From positions 635,240-699,239 of the forward strand of contig NW_019775769.1 of NCBI RefSeq assembly GCF_001039355.2: 64,000 nt of DNA, given 5' to 3'. Origin of the DNA: Lingula anatina. Lineage: Eukaryota; Brachiopoda; Lingulata; Lingulida; Lingulidae. Positions 24,501 through 36,155 of this stretch are shown here, one piece after another. The notes below the pieces were generated by a model that was not told the DNA's origin, ran no database searches, and worked only from the letters and a program-made list of their open reading frames with translations. Numbering within the stretch: position 1 is the stretch's first letter; each line of letters starts with the position of its first letter. The position numbers and the translations under genes are program-made.

Positions 24501-24966
24501 CAGGAAAACATTTATTTAATTTATTAACAAATTTGAGATCAAATCTGGATTAATTAAATCTATTATTTCATTTACCAAATACATTAAAATTAATAAACTT
24601 AAAATAAAAGTAAACTTTGCATTAAAAAAAATATAAGTAATCAGGTTCAGTTATAAAAGTGAAAGTGTCAGCTGTATTTAGGTCTGCTATAGATTATAAC
24701 ACATGCAACCTCTGGGTGAAAATATGATTGTCTTTAAATGAAGCAAACATGATATTATGTGCACTGGTCTGGGACCAGGAAATTTGACAATGAACTAATA
24801 GAGAGTTCTAATAGTAGCTATCACAGCACCTATGATGAGGAAATTTTTCTCTAAGCAGTGTGAACGCCATGTCTTCCACCTTCCTGTCCGTTACTGTGAC
24901 TAGATCTGCTGACGTAGATTTGGTCGACAGGCCTTTGTCTTTTCTCTGAAAAGCCTCCTTGATCAC
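21563..24966 (-). CDS. IMPA1: Inositol monophosphatase (IMPA1-like), 5' exon missing
   Basis: Seven exons join in phase: 24830-24966, 24353-24457, 23700-23745, 23061-23169, 22520-22625, 21985-22136 and 21563-21669, giving 253 residues. The enzyme hydrolyses inositol monophosphates to free inositol in the cytosol, feeding phosphoinositide signalling, and uses magnesium. The metal and catalytic motifs are present: GEE in [16 protein letters not shown], and [15 protein letters not shown] near the end, followed by [10 protein letters not shown]. Order and spacing match the family throughout. The visible part starts at VIKEAFQ in phase 0, so about 20-30 N-terminal residues are encoded by an exon not found. 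The missing exon may lie in the assembly gap at 26623-27078, and a possible non-coding exon ends at a GTAAGT donor near 26350. The first visible exon uses a GTGCTG donor, weaker than the others. Confidence 0.95.
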
Positions 24967-24999
24967 CTGCATATCGAATAATAATAATAATAATAATAA

Positions 25000-26622
25000 T
25001 ATCTGCTGGAAAGTTACTTTGGTGACCATGCCAGTCTATAAGTACTTAATCATATAGCATAAGTGGTTGGAAAGAGTTGGTATGGTTATTTGTTCACATT
25101 ATATGTAAGCAAAAAGTGTACATTTTTCACACAATATAAGATTTTTGTGCTAAAATGTATTTGCTGAGCACTCTGAAATCATTGGTGGACCTGTTATTTT
25201 TCTTGTTTTCAATGATTTGTTTTTTTAATTAAATAACTTAGATAAATGAATCATGATTCATCAACAATGTCATGTCTTCCTGACTATTCAGAAGAAAATA
25301 CCGACATCAGGTAATTTCATTTGAGGGGTTTAATAATTTTAGGAATTAAGAAAGATTTGCAGCATATCCACACATAGAAAACATTACTATTGGGCATCTT
25401 AAACACAAAGAATACCCTTCAGTCCTTTGAAAGAATTTATTGCATAGCATAACTAGCACACCAATGAAAATAAATAAATAAATAAATAAATAAATAAAAG
25501 CATAGTTTCCCTCTCCAGTTGGACTGATATACTCCTGTCACTATTGTATAATACTGTACAGTACATATTCAGATATCTCAGTGTATATTAATATTAACGC
25601 CTACATGAAAAACTGTAATCCACATAAAGCAAACTCAGCTGTGTCCATGTTAATTACTAATCTCTAGTGTCAATGTAACAGTTGTGTTTGACAAGCTGTG
25701 CATCAAAGCTTGTGTTTATGAAGAAACAGTACATGGGATTGCCTGTTGTCCTTTGTTCTCTTAAAACATCCTAGATCACTACACATAAGGGCAAGAGGTG
25801 TCCTACATTGTGGAATTTTGACGGTTTAAAAAATTTATAAATATAATTTACCTGGTGTCACTGACTTAATTGTGTGTTCCCTCATCAGAGACATATTGAT
25901 GTTATTTTACTAAATCATTTCTATGTGAAATACTAAAACACTACTGCAATACTGAAATACTAAAAGCATGTCTGACAACTAAACATGCCCAGATAAAGGG
26001 GTAATCCTAGAGAGGGGTGAGAAATGGCCATTGTTCTCGTCAGTGAGGCTAACCATATTCAGGGTATGTACACACAGACAGAAAACTATGTATTTGTGGG
26101 ATTGTTACTAATGAAACCACCAGAACTACTAGTAGATACCAGTCTGTTGTCTTGAACAAGCACCTCGATGACGAGTGAACAGTTGTCAAAAACAAAAGTC
26201 CCCAAAGCTGGTGTTTTGAATTTGATTATGTAACAGTTTGGCATTACCAATGATCAATGTCACCAAGGTTACATGTAAACTAAAGGGCAAACTGTAAGGT
26301 TTTAAACATATTAAGGATATAAATAACATACTACTTCTAGTTGAACTTACCGGAGGACAAGGTACTTTACTTTTTGATCATTTGAGACAGATGCCTGTAC
26401 CAAAAACGTATTTATCACCTCCTGACGAACTTCACCACTTGCCACCTATCTTTTCCAGCAAGTGTCTCGGCCTCCTTTGTTTTTCCATAAACCAAATGAT
26501 ACCTATTCTCTGTTAATATTAAATTCCTTCAGTCGCATACAGATCATCATGCATGTTGTATTTACCATTGAACACTCACGAACCGTTCATATTCAACCCT
26601 TAATTCACTAAAAAAAAAAAAA
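25000..26622. other. Upstream of IMPA1, no coding exon found
   Basis: An AT-rich stretch with an (ATAA)n microsatellite at about 25466-25498. A GTAAGTTC donor on the minus strand near 26340-26350 could end a 5' UTR exon of IMPA1. No frame with IMPA1 N-terminal character was seen. Confidence 0.3.
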
Positions 26623-27078
26623 NNNNNNNNNNNNNNNNNNNNNNNNNNNNNNNNNNNNNNNNNNNNNNNNNNNNNNNNNNNNNNNNNNNNNNNNNNNNNN
26701 NNNNNNNNNNNNNNNNNNNNNNNNNNNNNNNNNNNNNNNNNNNNNNNNNNNNNNNNNNNNNNNNNNNNNNNNNNNNNNNNNNNNNNNNNNNNNNNNNNNN
26801 NNNNNNNNNNNNNNNNNNNNNNNNNNNNNNNNNNNNNNNNNNNNNNNNNNNNNNNNNNNNNNNNNNNNNNNNNNNNNNNNNNNNNNNNNNNNNNNNNNNN
26901 NNNNNNNNNNNNNNNNNNNNNNNNNNNNNNNNNNNNNNNNNNNNNNNNNNNNNNNNNNNNNNNNNNNNNNNNNNNNNNNNNNNNNNNNNNNNNNNNNNNN
27001 NNNNNNNNNNNNNNNNNNNNNNNNNNNNNNNNNNNNNNNNNNNNNNNNNNNNNNNNNNNNNNNNNNNNNNNNNNNNNN
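26623..27078. other. Assembly gap (456 N)
   Basis: Unknown bases, preceded by an A-run and followed by a low-complexity G-rich run (27079-27120) that looks like poor-quality read end. The true gap size may differ. Confidence 0.99.
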
Positions 27079-27449
27079 GGGGGGGGTGGGGGGGGGGAGA
27101 GGGGGGCGGGGGGAGCGGGGAAGCGTAATAAGAATAGTAAAGCTTTAATTTGAGGCTAAGGGTAATCTTTAGATGAGTTCAGTTGGCTTAAGTTCGGCCT
27201 TGGTTTTGTTGGCAAGTGGTCACATACAGAGTTCAATGTGCAGGGAGGAGTTACCCCATTATTTAATTTAGCAATCACATAAAATTTGTATTTTCTGGCT
27301 AAGTTTTTGGAAGGCTGTGACCTGGAACACTCTAGATGCCTCTGGTGATGTAAACAATGACCAGCATGTAATGGGAAGCAGTAACTTTTAATAAATCACT
27401 AAATATGTCACTCTTAGTTATCATTATAATCAAAATTATTTTTTAAAAG

Positions 27450-27623
27450 CTAACTGCCGAGAATGAGAAACTATGTAAGAAGATAAAAAAGATGAAGAAA
27501 CAGAATATAGCACTTGAAAGGGAACTGAATGAGATGAAGGAGACACTGAGATTGCAGGAAATGATGAAGCAATATGTAACAACTAGAGAGTGAGTAGAGT
27601 CCTGAGGGTATTCATTCATTCAT

Positions 27624-27682
<59 letters not shown>

Positions 27683-28059
27683 TTTGTTTGTTTGTTTGTT
27701 TTTTGAATTTCTTTCATTTGACATAAAGTACTTTTTCCACTTAAACTGTGTGTGTTTTCTTGATGGTAATGTCTGACCTGATCAGCACATTAAGAACAGC
27801 TTTGTTGAAATTCATTGTGTTACAGATATCTATTTATGTTTCAATAAAATTAATTTTGTCAGTGAAGTTTGGCTGGGAGAAGAGGTTCTTTTTTATGAAG
27901 GATGACAAGTAATGTGGAAGTTGTGCATTTTCAGTGCCCAGATGCAAACTGATCCTCCAAAATCTCTGTATTCTGGGATCTACACGCAACCCAAGAAACC
28001 TGCTGTGACTGTCACCAGTGAAGCAGAGAAGACTAACAAGTGAGTGACACACACACATA

Positions 28060-28097
<38 letters not shown>

Positions 28098-29808
28098 ATA
28101 CCAAAAAATGAAGTGAGAAAGAAATAAATAAAAAAATGATATCAATTTTTTGAATGTATGAAACAATATTTGAAATTATCTTTAAATACAAGACTTAATG
28201 CTAAAAACTTTTTCAGATATTTTTATTTTTTCTTTGAGAATTCAGCCTGTCATTAAACAACAAGATTTACTGCAGTCACAAGTAAGAACCAGTTTAATGC
28301 AGTTTCGTGTCTTTTATTTGCATAATACCAGACTTCTCACGATGCATAATGGCTTGATGAAGAGATACGAGAAAGAAATGAAAACAAACATAAGGCACGT
28401 GGAAACAATAACATCTCTAAATGTAAGTATTGTGAGGCAGAACATTTATGATGAAATATTCCTTTCTTTTTTGTTTAGTTTCACTCACTATACTGTTTCA
28501 TTAATTTTTCATTTTTTTAAGGGGGGGATGAGAGGGCTTGAGAAGGGTGTTTCTCTGAAACTGTAATGGTAAAAGGGGAAGGGGCATGTACCCCCTGGGT
28601 CCTCACCCATGTACTATTACTTATGTGACCCAGGCATGTAAACATGAATCAATTCTATTTAGATTAAAGTGACAGAACTGGAACAAAAACTGAAGCAAGC
28701 AGAAGACAAAATCCACAGACTTGAAAGAGATAAAGGCAGTTCTTCCAGGCTTTCCCGCAGGTCAAGGTCACGATCTGGATCTCCAAAACAATCTGGTATG
28801 AAGGTTTTTCTTCATGCAAAAATATATATTTAGGCACTATATCAGCTAAATGTATTTGTACATATTTTAAAGGTGACAGCGAGCCAAACAAGATGTTGCA
28901 GTGTTCCATTTTGTTTATGAACTCCAGTTGTATTTACATTTTTGTTTCATTACGATAGACTCGCATATTATATTCCATTTTTTTTTACTTTCTTTTTCTA
29001 TAATATCCATGTCACAAATGATTTTTAAAAAGTGATCGATTTCAATAAATAATTTAAATGTTTCAGTCATCTTTAACCTTCATTTTAAACCCTGAACTGA
29101 ACTGTGATATTGTCTTTGCTTTGTGTTTTAATTAGCAACTTCCTTGCAAAGAGAATTAACCAGAGTGAAGAGGGAGAGAGACAAACTACTCAAAATCAAA
29201 CAGAAGCTAACAGAAGAGCTGAAAGGATTAGATCATGTAAGAACTGGTTTCGTCAACACACCTGCCATTAAAAAAGTCTGCAATGTTAAGCTAAATGGTT
29301 TGAAGGAATTGACTGGCAGATTAAAGTGCATACAAATAACAGACATAGTGGCTGTTTTTAAGTTGATTTTTAGACAAAATTGACAAGTTTGTTAATGAGT
29401 GAGTAAAAGAAGGGTTGGTAGATGAAATTATTTTTTGTTTTTTAGCATAATATTTAACTGGAATAACACTTAAATTTCAGTGGAGGTGAAAGGAGTAATT
29501 ACTAGTAAAATTGTCACTTTTAGCAAAATCTTTTGTTTTTCTTATAATTTTAATTGATAAATCATTTACTTCTCCGATCTAGCAAACTTCCTTTATCATT
29601 GTGTGTACAGATATTTTTGTCATTCATGCCTCAAAAGTTTGATTTACTCAATTTTCAGAGCTTCTTTGAAGAAATCGAGGATCTCAAATACACCCTGCAG
29701 GAGTCCACAAAACTGAACAAGCAATACGAGAAGTCTTTGAGGACTTTGTGCAGTAGATTTGGAGTGCCATACCCTCATCCAGAAAAACGGTGCAAAACTC
29801 AGACGTGA
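27450..29808 (+). CDS. CEP290: CEP290-like C-terminal coiled coil, 5' part absent
   Basis: Six exons join in phase: 27450-27589, 27935-28039, 28239-28422, 28663-28795, 29136-29236 and 29659-29808, giving about 270 residues of largely charged coiled coil. The first reads LTAENEKLCKKIKKMKKQNI and the last begins SFFEEIEDLKYTLQE and ends at a stop. From memory, the FFEEIEDLKY segment is characteristic of the extreme C terminus of CEP290, a roughly 2500-residue ciliary transition-zone protein. A basic serine/arginine stretch (SRLSRRSRSRSGS) falls in exon 4. Exon 3 uses the acceptor TTTGAG at 28238; the nearer CAG would break the frame. Everything upstream is missing: the gap lies less than 400 bp before the first exon and IMPA1 follows on the other strand. 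It is either a large gene cut by the gap or a truncated copy. Identity is moderate, coding status high. Confidence 0.65.
27609..27702. repeat. (TTTA)n / (TTTG)n microsatellite
   Basis: About 19 TTTA units running into several TTTG units, in the first visible intron of the CEP290-like gene. Confidence 0.95.
28048..28094. repeat. (AC)n microsatellite
   Basis: A nearly pure AC dinucleotide tract just after the donor of the second CEP290-like exon. Confidence 0.9.
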
Positions 29809-31118
29809 AACACTGGCCCTGTATACATTAAGGCTGTTTACAGTTGGTCTGAATTTGATACCTGGTTCAAAATTTGCCCACCCTGAATTTCACAGATAAA
29901 TGGAAACAAACTTATTATATCATCAGCATGGCTCTCTTCCACCAACACCCAAGTTTCAGTTTATTCAAAACTAGCCTCAGTCTATTATCAGAATGCCTCG
30001 GATCCTTTTGAGTAACTAAAAGCATACTGATAATTAAGATTCAACTCTTTGTCAGATTGCTCAAAATTACTCACCCTGTGCAATTCACATGTTAATTGAT
30101 TTTTGCTAAGCAAAAAGGGAGTGAGTGAAAGAAATAGTGCGGGTGGTAGTGAGGAAGAGAAGGAGGGAGTGAGGGAAGGAATAAGAATGGCATCAGGTAT
30201 TAGATATACTTCAGAGATTTCGCCTATCACCTTAATTTTGTGGATAACAATTGAAACCACAGCACGCAAAGGGAATGTTTCCAATATCTGAGGAACAGTT
30301 TTAGATTGGATGTTTTGAGGGCCATAATATGATTACAAGTGGAATATTCATGACTGCAGGTGTTTCAAACTTAAGGTCTATGTTTTAACAGGACTGTGTA
30401 CAAGTGTGCAACTTGAAGGAAAAAGATGATCCCACTGTGAACAAATTCATAAAGATTCGTGTCATTTTAATATTAAAATTGTTCTAGGTTTTTGGTTATT
30501 TTAATGAAAATACATCTTAAATCATACTTTAAAAGTCTTTCATTTAATCTCAAGTTTATTTGTAAACATCAAGAAAAAAAAACATTACATTAATTGCACT
30601 GAAGCATTACAGTATATACATTTGCTAAATACAATACATAAGTTAACCTATTTACAAACTTAATAAAAAGAGTGTTGAACTCATCTCCAACCTCTTCTTT
30701 ATATCCTTACATATGAAAAGTATGAGTAAACGTTAAACATATTTTAAAACGTTTAACAGGCCTCTTATGACATATGATACATATACAGAATATTTTAATG
30801 AGAAAGAAGGACATTACCTACGCACAATACTCTGAAGTTCCATTAAAATGCTGTGATATCCAAAGACTGACTCTTTAAAATAAGACAACTGTTACCAAAG
30901 ACAATATTATCAAACATTTCCTTCAAACAAATTATGTTTTACAGTGACTAGTTGTTTTTTCCTGGTATTTTTCTCCAGCTTAATATTAGAATTGCACCAA
31001 AAGTAAGAGCCTGACATTGTGCTTATACTATTATGCAGCCAGCTGAGCAGTTGTGCATTATGAGGCCCTTCAGTAAGTTCCAGTCAATATGTTATTCCAT
31101 CAAAGTGTAGTGCTATTT
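29809..31118. other. Convergent 3' flanks of CEP290-like and RNF166-like genes
   Basis: Presumed 3' UTRs of two converging genes. There are AT-rich stretches with several AATAAA-like words, no further exon, and no element with clear ends. Confidence 0.4.
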
Positions 31119-33780
31119 TTAATTATCATTTAGAGAGGCTTGCACTGCTTTTTGGAGCATGGCATCTTCATCTTCACCATAATCCTAAAAGATATATGGG
31201 AAATAATTTTCATAAATGCTTCTCATAAGTGTCATATTTTATATTCATATCATAAAGTAACTTCATTTTATATTAATTTTTTTAAAAGTTCCAATTATAA
31301 GTAGTATAGATATAACTGCCTTTGGATTTCTTGTCTTTTCTTTCAGTCATAATTCAATGTGTTGAATAATAACAAAAATAAATGGAATAAATCCATGAAA
31401 TTAATGGCAAAGCTGATATACATTCTCACTACAAAATACTTACCACATATGTTTCATATTCAAACTTATGTCTGGTATTAAGGTGTTGTAGAAAGTTGGC
31501 ACTTTTCATGTTGGGATCACCCCAAGGCATGGCAGCACACACTGGGCATACCTGTATCAGTATAGGAAATAAATGCGTGTCACAACTAACACATTTAATA
31601 CTGGACTTGCCTGTAACACAACACACTGTTAATCATGTAACATATCTAAAACAATTCTGCAAACTGGACTTGCTTATAATATAAAACCATTTAATGTCAC
31701 AAGTTCACAACTGTCGCAATTAGTTACAAGAAAATTGGACTTATATGTAATATAAAACAAAAATGAAACACAACTAAAAAAGGGATCTTAGGCTTCGTTC
31801 ACATGCAATGTCTATTTTCTAAATTCTATTTTCTATTTGCGGTATGTCTTATGATCACGTTCTTATAGTAACTGGCTCGTGCTGCCAGTAATTACGCCGC
31901 GGGATATTCAGGCCACAGAACGTGATCATAAGACATACCGCAAATAGAAAGTAGAATTTAGAAAATAGACATTGCATGTGAACGAAGCCTAAGTCTGCAA
32001 AGATCCATGGTAGTCTTTATCGAGAGTGAATTTCACTTTCTCCATGGTCAGTTTATGAAGCAGGCCTCTGCTAAAATAATTGAAATAAATGAAAAATAAA
32101 TAAATATAATATAAGGGTACTCACCACTCTCTGGTCACAATGTCTGTGTGCTCCCATACAGTGTTCTCGCAGACCTTCACAATCTAAATTCTTCTCCGCA
32201 CAGAAGGGACAGTTGAAGGTGGAGCGATTTGGCACATTACTGGAGAGAAACATGATGCAGAGTTTAAAACAAATGGTCTTGATAAAGTTATAAAATAATA
32301 TTATTGGACATTGTCAATTACAGTTATAACTTGATCTTTTCAATGGGCAAAAATTATCGATCACTGAAATACATTATTTTAGAATCATAAAAATTATACC
32401 TCTATATAGCATTTGTGGTGCTTTTACTGCAAAAAAAAAAAAAAAAATTAACTATAGGATAGCCTGCTCTTCAATTTTATTGCTACCACTTGATAGGAAT
32501 GTTCAAATTTAAAGGAATTATGACTTAAAACATAGCATCTGTAAAAATCACAATTTTCCTCCCATTGAAAAGTCTGAGTCATTATGTAACCATTGTGGAA
32601 AGCATCTGCAGTCTGGCAGTGTTAAGATGCTCACAAAATTTGATGTAAGGTTTAAAACAAATAGTGCTGACCTTCATAAATTGATGAAAATTATCAAACA
32701 TTCTTGTGGAGATCAGCTGCCAGTAAATTTGTAACAGTACTCAGTTCAGTTACTAGCCATTTTTTGTCATTGGGTCAGTTGTTTCTTTAACTCTGATTTC
32801 ATTTTCTAAAATATACTTCTGGACACTGAGCCATCTTCCAGTGAACAGCTGAGGTAAGACTTAGTTTTTAAAAATATTCACTGTTGCTGATTTAGTTACC
32901 TGGGGATGTGTTGAGAAGACTTAGCTACTGGTTTAAATCTAGTTTCTTTCACAGTTTTTAATAATTCTGCACATATCGATGTATGCATCCTTAATTCTGA
33001 CAACGTCATCTGTGGTAAGAAAAAAAATTAATATGGAAATTAGTGATATTTTATAGAACTCAATCAATGTCCATTAAATATCCTTACCTGATTTTAAAAG
33101 AAGTTATAAGTATTATATAGAGACAGCATTTGGGATTTAGGAACAAAACATTCATGTATATGTTTTTTTAAATATATACCTAAACAAATTTGGATTATTT
33201 CCCATAAGCAATACAAAGACTACATACATATATCATTAAAAGCATGGACTGTTTATCTGCCTCACTGGCATTTATGTAACGAATAAATTTTTAAGAAAAC
33301 TTTAAACTTTTGTAGTACTGGGGTATACTACCAGTATATTTGCCCTCACCAGTTTTTTACATCCACGACAAGCATCCTTTTCAATGTCTAATCTTCTTTC
33401 AATATCTGGAGTCGGCTGCACATCACGTAAGTTAAAATTATCCTTACAAACTGCACATACATGTAGGTCTCGTCCTCTTTTAGCAGCATTTTCAAGACAC
33501 TGTCGACAATACCTAAAAATTAAAGCACTTCAATTATCGTGTAAAAAATGGTTAACTACAGTATCTCAGAATTTATTTAAAATGCAGTATGAACGAGTTA
33601 CATTCTCTTAGATCTAAAAATTTTCGTGATACATTCTTTCACAGACTGCTTCGACTGGAAATGAAAGTCCCCAACCCGGAAAAAAATATCTTCTTACACA
33701 TGTTTGCAGGGCAGCTGTACTGGTTTTTGAAATATATCGCAGCATATTGGGCACGTGAAACGCTCTGCTACAGAAGCCAT
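31119..33780 (-). CDS. RNF166: RNF166-type RING E3 ubiquitin ligase, complete
   Basis: Six exons join in phase: 33698-33780, 33350-33512, 32900-33009, 32125-32239, 31444-31551 and 31119-31184, giving 214 residues. The N-terminal RING finger begins [10 protein letters not shown] and continues PCKHVYCRQC and HVCAVC. It is followed by CRGCKKL, the linker [17 protein letters not shown] with a zinc-binding pair, a C2H2-like [14 protein letters not shown], then [14 protein letters not shown] and [14 protein letters not shown]. The tail [20 protein letters not shown] is a ubiquitin-interacting-motif-like helix. This is the full architecture of the RNF114/125/138/166 group, and the PNRSTF and SANFLQHL words favour RNF166. 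It should pass ubiquitin from an E2 to substrates; vertebrate relatives act in innate signalling and autophagy, but the role here is inferred. The start ATG is the first in the exon and directly precedes the RING. All cysteine and histidine ligands appear intact. Confidence 0.93.
31787..31993. mobile_element. Foldback MITE with about 77-bp inverted arms
   Basis: A 207-bp near-perfect palindrome. The left arm 31787-31863 starts CTTAGGCTTCGTTCACATGC, and the right arm 31917-31993 is its inverse with only a few differences. They surround a loop of about 53 bp. It lies in the intron between exons 4 and 5 of the RNF166-like gene. No unambiguous target duplication was found, so the superfamily is open. 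Confidence 0.8.
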
Positions 33781-34024
33781 TGGTTCTACAGTAGATAGGC
33801 CTCTGGTAATCTGGCGCTGGACTAGTGAAATTGTTTAGATAATCACTCCCTGTTTCATTTCGCGTTTTGTTGTTATTTTCAGAGATAAGCTTACTTCCAA
33901 ACGAGAAGGCAGTAACGAGCAGGATTCGACCTTGACCTTAAAATGGTCCCAGGAGGGCATAGGTAAAGTGGCGATAAAAAGTGAGCAGCACTGCTTTTAA
34001 TCAACTCATATCTATTTATATACA

Positions 34025-34093
<69 letters not shown>

Positions 34094-34843
34094 AGGGATG
34101 TCAATTAAAAAAGGTTTCGTATCAAACAGAAAAACGCATCCCACCCACTTCATTTGTAGATGATGGGGATTCATTTATTGATTAATTGGTTAAAAGTTCC
34201 CTCACATCTAAATATCAAAGAATGCAACAAATCATTATTGTTAACATTTATTAACATCGTTGGACAATTACAAAAAATATGTCATGAAAATATGTCCCTG
34301 GACCTGACGGGAATAATACGGGTACACAGAAAAACACATTTTTAATTCTACTTCTGATCATTTTGTCAAAACCCCAGCTCCTTTTTTTGCACCAAATTCA
34401 AATATTACACACAAAATACAGCAACTCTTAGTTTTCTTTTGCACATATACAGTAATGGAGGTAACACTCCAAGTAGGGCATTTTCAACTCGCTCACAGTA
34501 ATACCCCCCTACCTACCCCAACTTTTATGGCACTCCTATTCAATACAAACTAACATGTAGGAATGTTATTTTTGTCTTTTTTACTTTATACATAATATCA
34601 AGATTGAAAAAGAACTCTATTCCTCATTTAGTAACATCAAGTATTTAAAAAAAGTTAATCATACTGTACATTTTCTTGCTTCTCATGCTTAAGTTAGTGA
34701 AAAAAAAAAAGATTAGCAGATAACTCTGTGTCTCAAATAGTATCAGTGATAACATTAAATGCTTAACAGTAATTCACATTCTTGAAAATGACAAACATGT
34801 TAGATGAAGTGAAATTAAGTTAAAGTTAGGTAAAAATATGAAG

Positions 34844-34881
<38 letters not shown>

Positions 34882-36155
34882 ATTTGCACCTGTACTTTTA
34901 ACAATCTTTTTTCTTCTTTGGACCATTTTTTAAATATGCTCAAATATCAGTTCAAATATCATGCCTAATACGAGATAAAACTAAATTAAGTGCTACATGG
35001 TAGCAAATGATATATGTCAACAGTTCTGAAAACAATTTCAAGTCATGTATTGTTGTACCAAAGTTTCTACAATTATATGGGAATCCAGCACACACTAAGG
35101 TAACATATAGTGTATAGTGAAGATACTGAATATCTATGATAGACGTGCAGAGCTACACTTAGCACAAAAATAAATAAATAAATAATTTTAAACTTTGAGT
35201 CTGCAGCTTAGAAGAACTATCTGCTAATAAACAATTTTAAAAACTCGTCTATAAAATACATATAAGAATAGTACTCAGATAATTCTCTCCATTGTGTTTT
35301 CTGTGATGTTCATTATGATCAATTACCTGTCAGATGTAAACTGAGTTCCCCAATGTATCGCAGACTTTGTACAACACCTAAAAATATATTCCTACATTCT
35401 CTGACTTATTAACGGGTATTTTATATATAAGATTCAGAGTGCCATGAATTCTAACACACCTGTAGATAAATTTACCCATTTTTCCGTTTAAATACACTAA
35501 GTCATGTACTTGATGAAGATTTCTCACCTACAGCCAAGATACATAAAAAAAATATTTTATCAGAATTGGATAATATCATTCACAATGGGATGAAGAACAT
35601 AAAGGTAGCAGTGGGGAAAACTTTGTTGTTGTTGAAATACAATATAATTTGGTTATCCACAATCCACTGAGTATATGATATAATCTTCCTCTCCTTCCTA
35701 AAACACTGAAGATAGAAAGAACCAAAACAATCGTTGCTTGAAAATAAAAAAAATGTGAATATAAAAATGACTTATGTAGCTGGTGTAGTTCAACACTTTA
35801 ACAGTAACAGTTAAAATCCATATACTATGCCATGCCATACACCATTTTCATCTCTGTTTACAATATACTGGGTGTGGTGACAGTCAAAGCTACAAAATGA
35901 CATAGTTGTATGCTATTTACAAGGAAACGTCACAACCTCAAACCTGTTCTTTGAAAGAAAACTAGACAAAAATTGTAGTTTTTTTAAATTGCAACATTCC
36001 TGATCTATCAAGATGCTTGGATATTGTCTGCAATTCAACTTATAAAGTCCTAGGTTACATCTCTTTGAGATGTCTAAAAGGATGAATGCCTGCGTAAAAA
36101 GTTTTTAAACATGGGCCTGCGATGACAGCATCCATGACAAAACTTGGTCGAAAAT
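33781..36155. other. Intergenic between RNF166-like and SLC9A8, with long A-runs
   Basis: It contains pure A runs at about 34026-34090 and 34846-34880. The second half may hold the SLC9A8 3' UTR. There are no supported exons. The long A-runs might be retroposed tails, but no source gene was seen beside them. Confidence 0.4.

Noticed and set aside
28198-28238. Extension of the CEP290-like exon 3 frame upstream to an ATG
   Set aside because: The upstream part is T-rich intron; phase continuity from exon 2 fits the acceptor at 28238.
31787-31993. Palindrome considered as a microRNA precursor
   Set aside because: Arms of about 77 bp that are almost perfect, with element-like ends, fit a foldback transposon better than a miRNA hairpin.
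34026-34090. A-run as the tail of a processed pseudogene
   Set aside because: No gene-like sequence or target duplication was recognised next to it.
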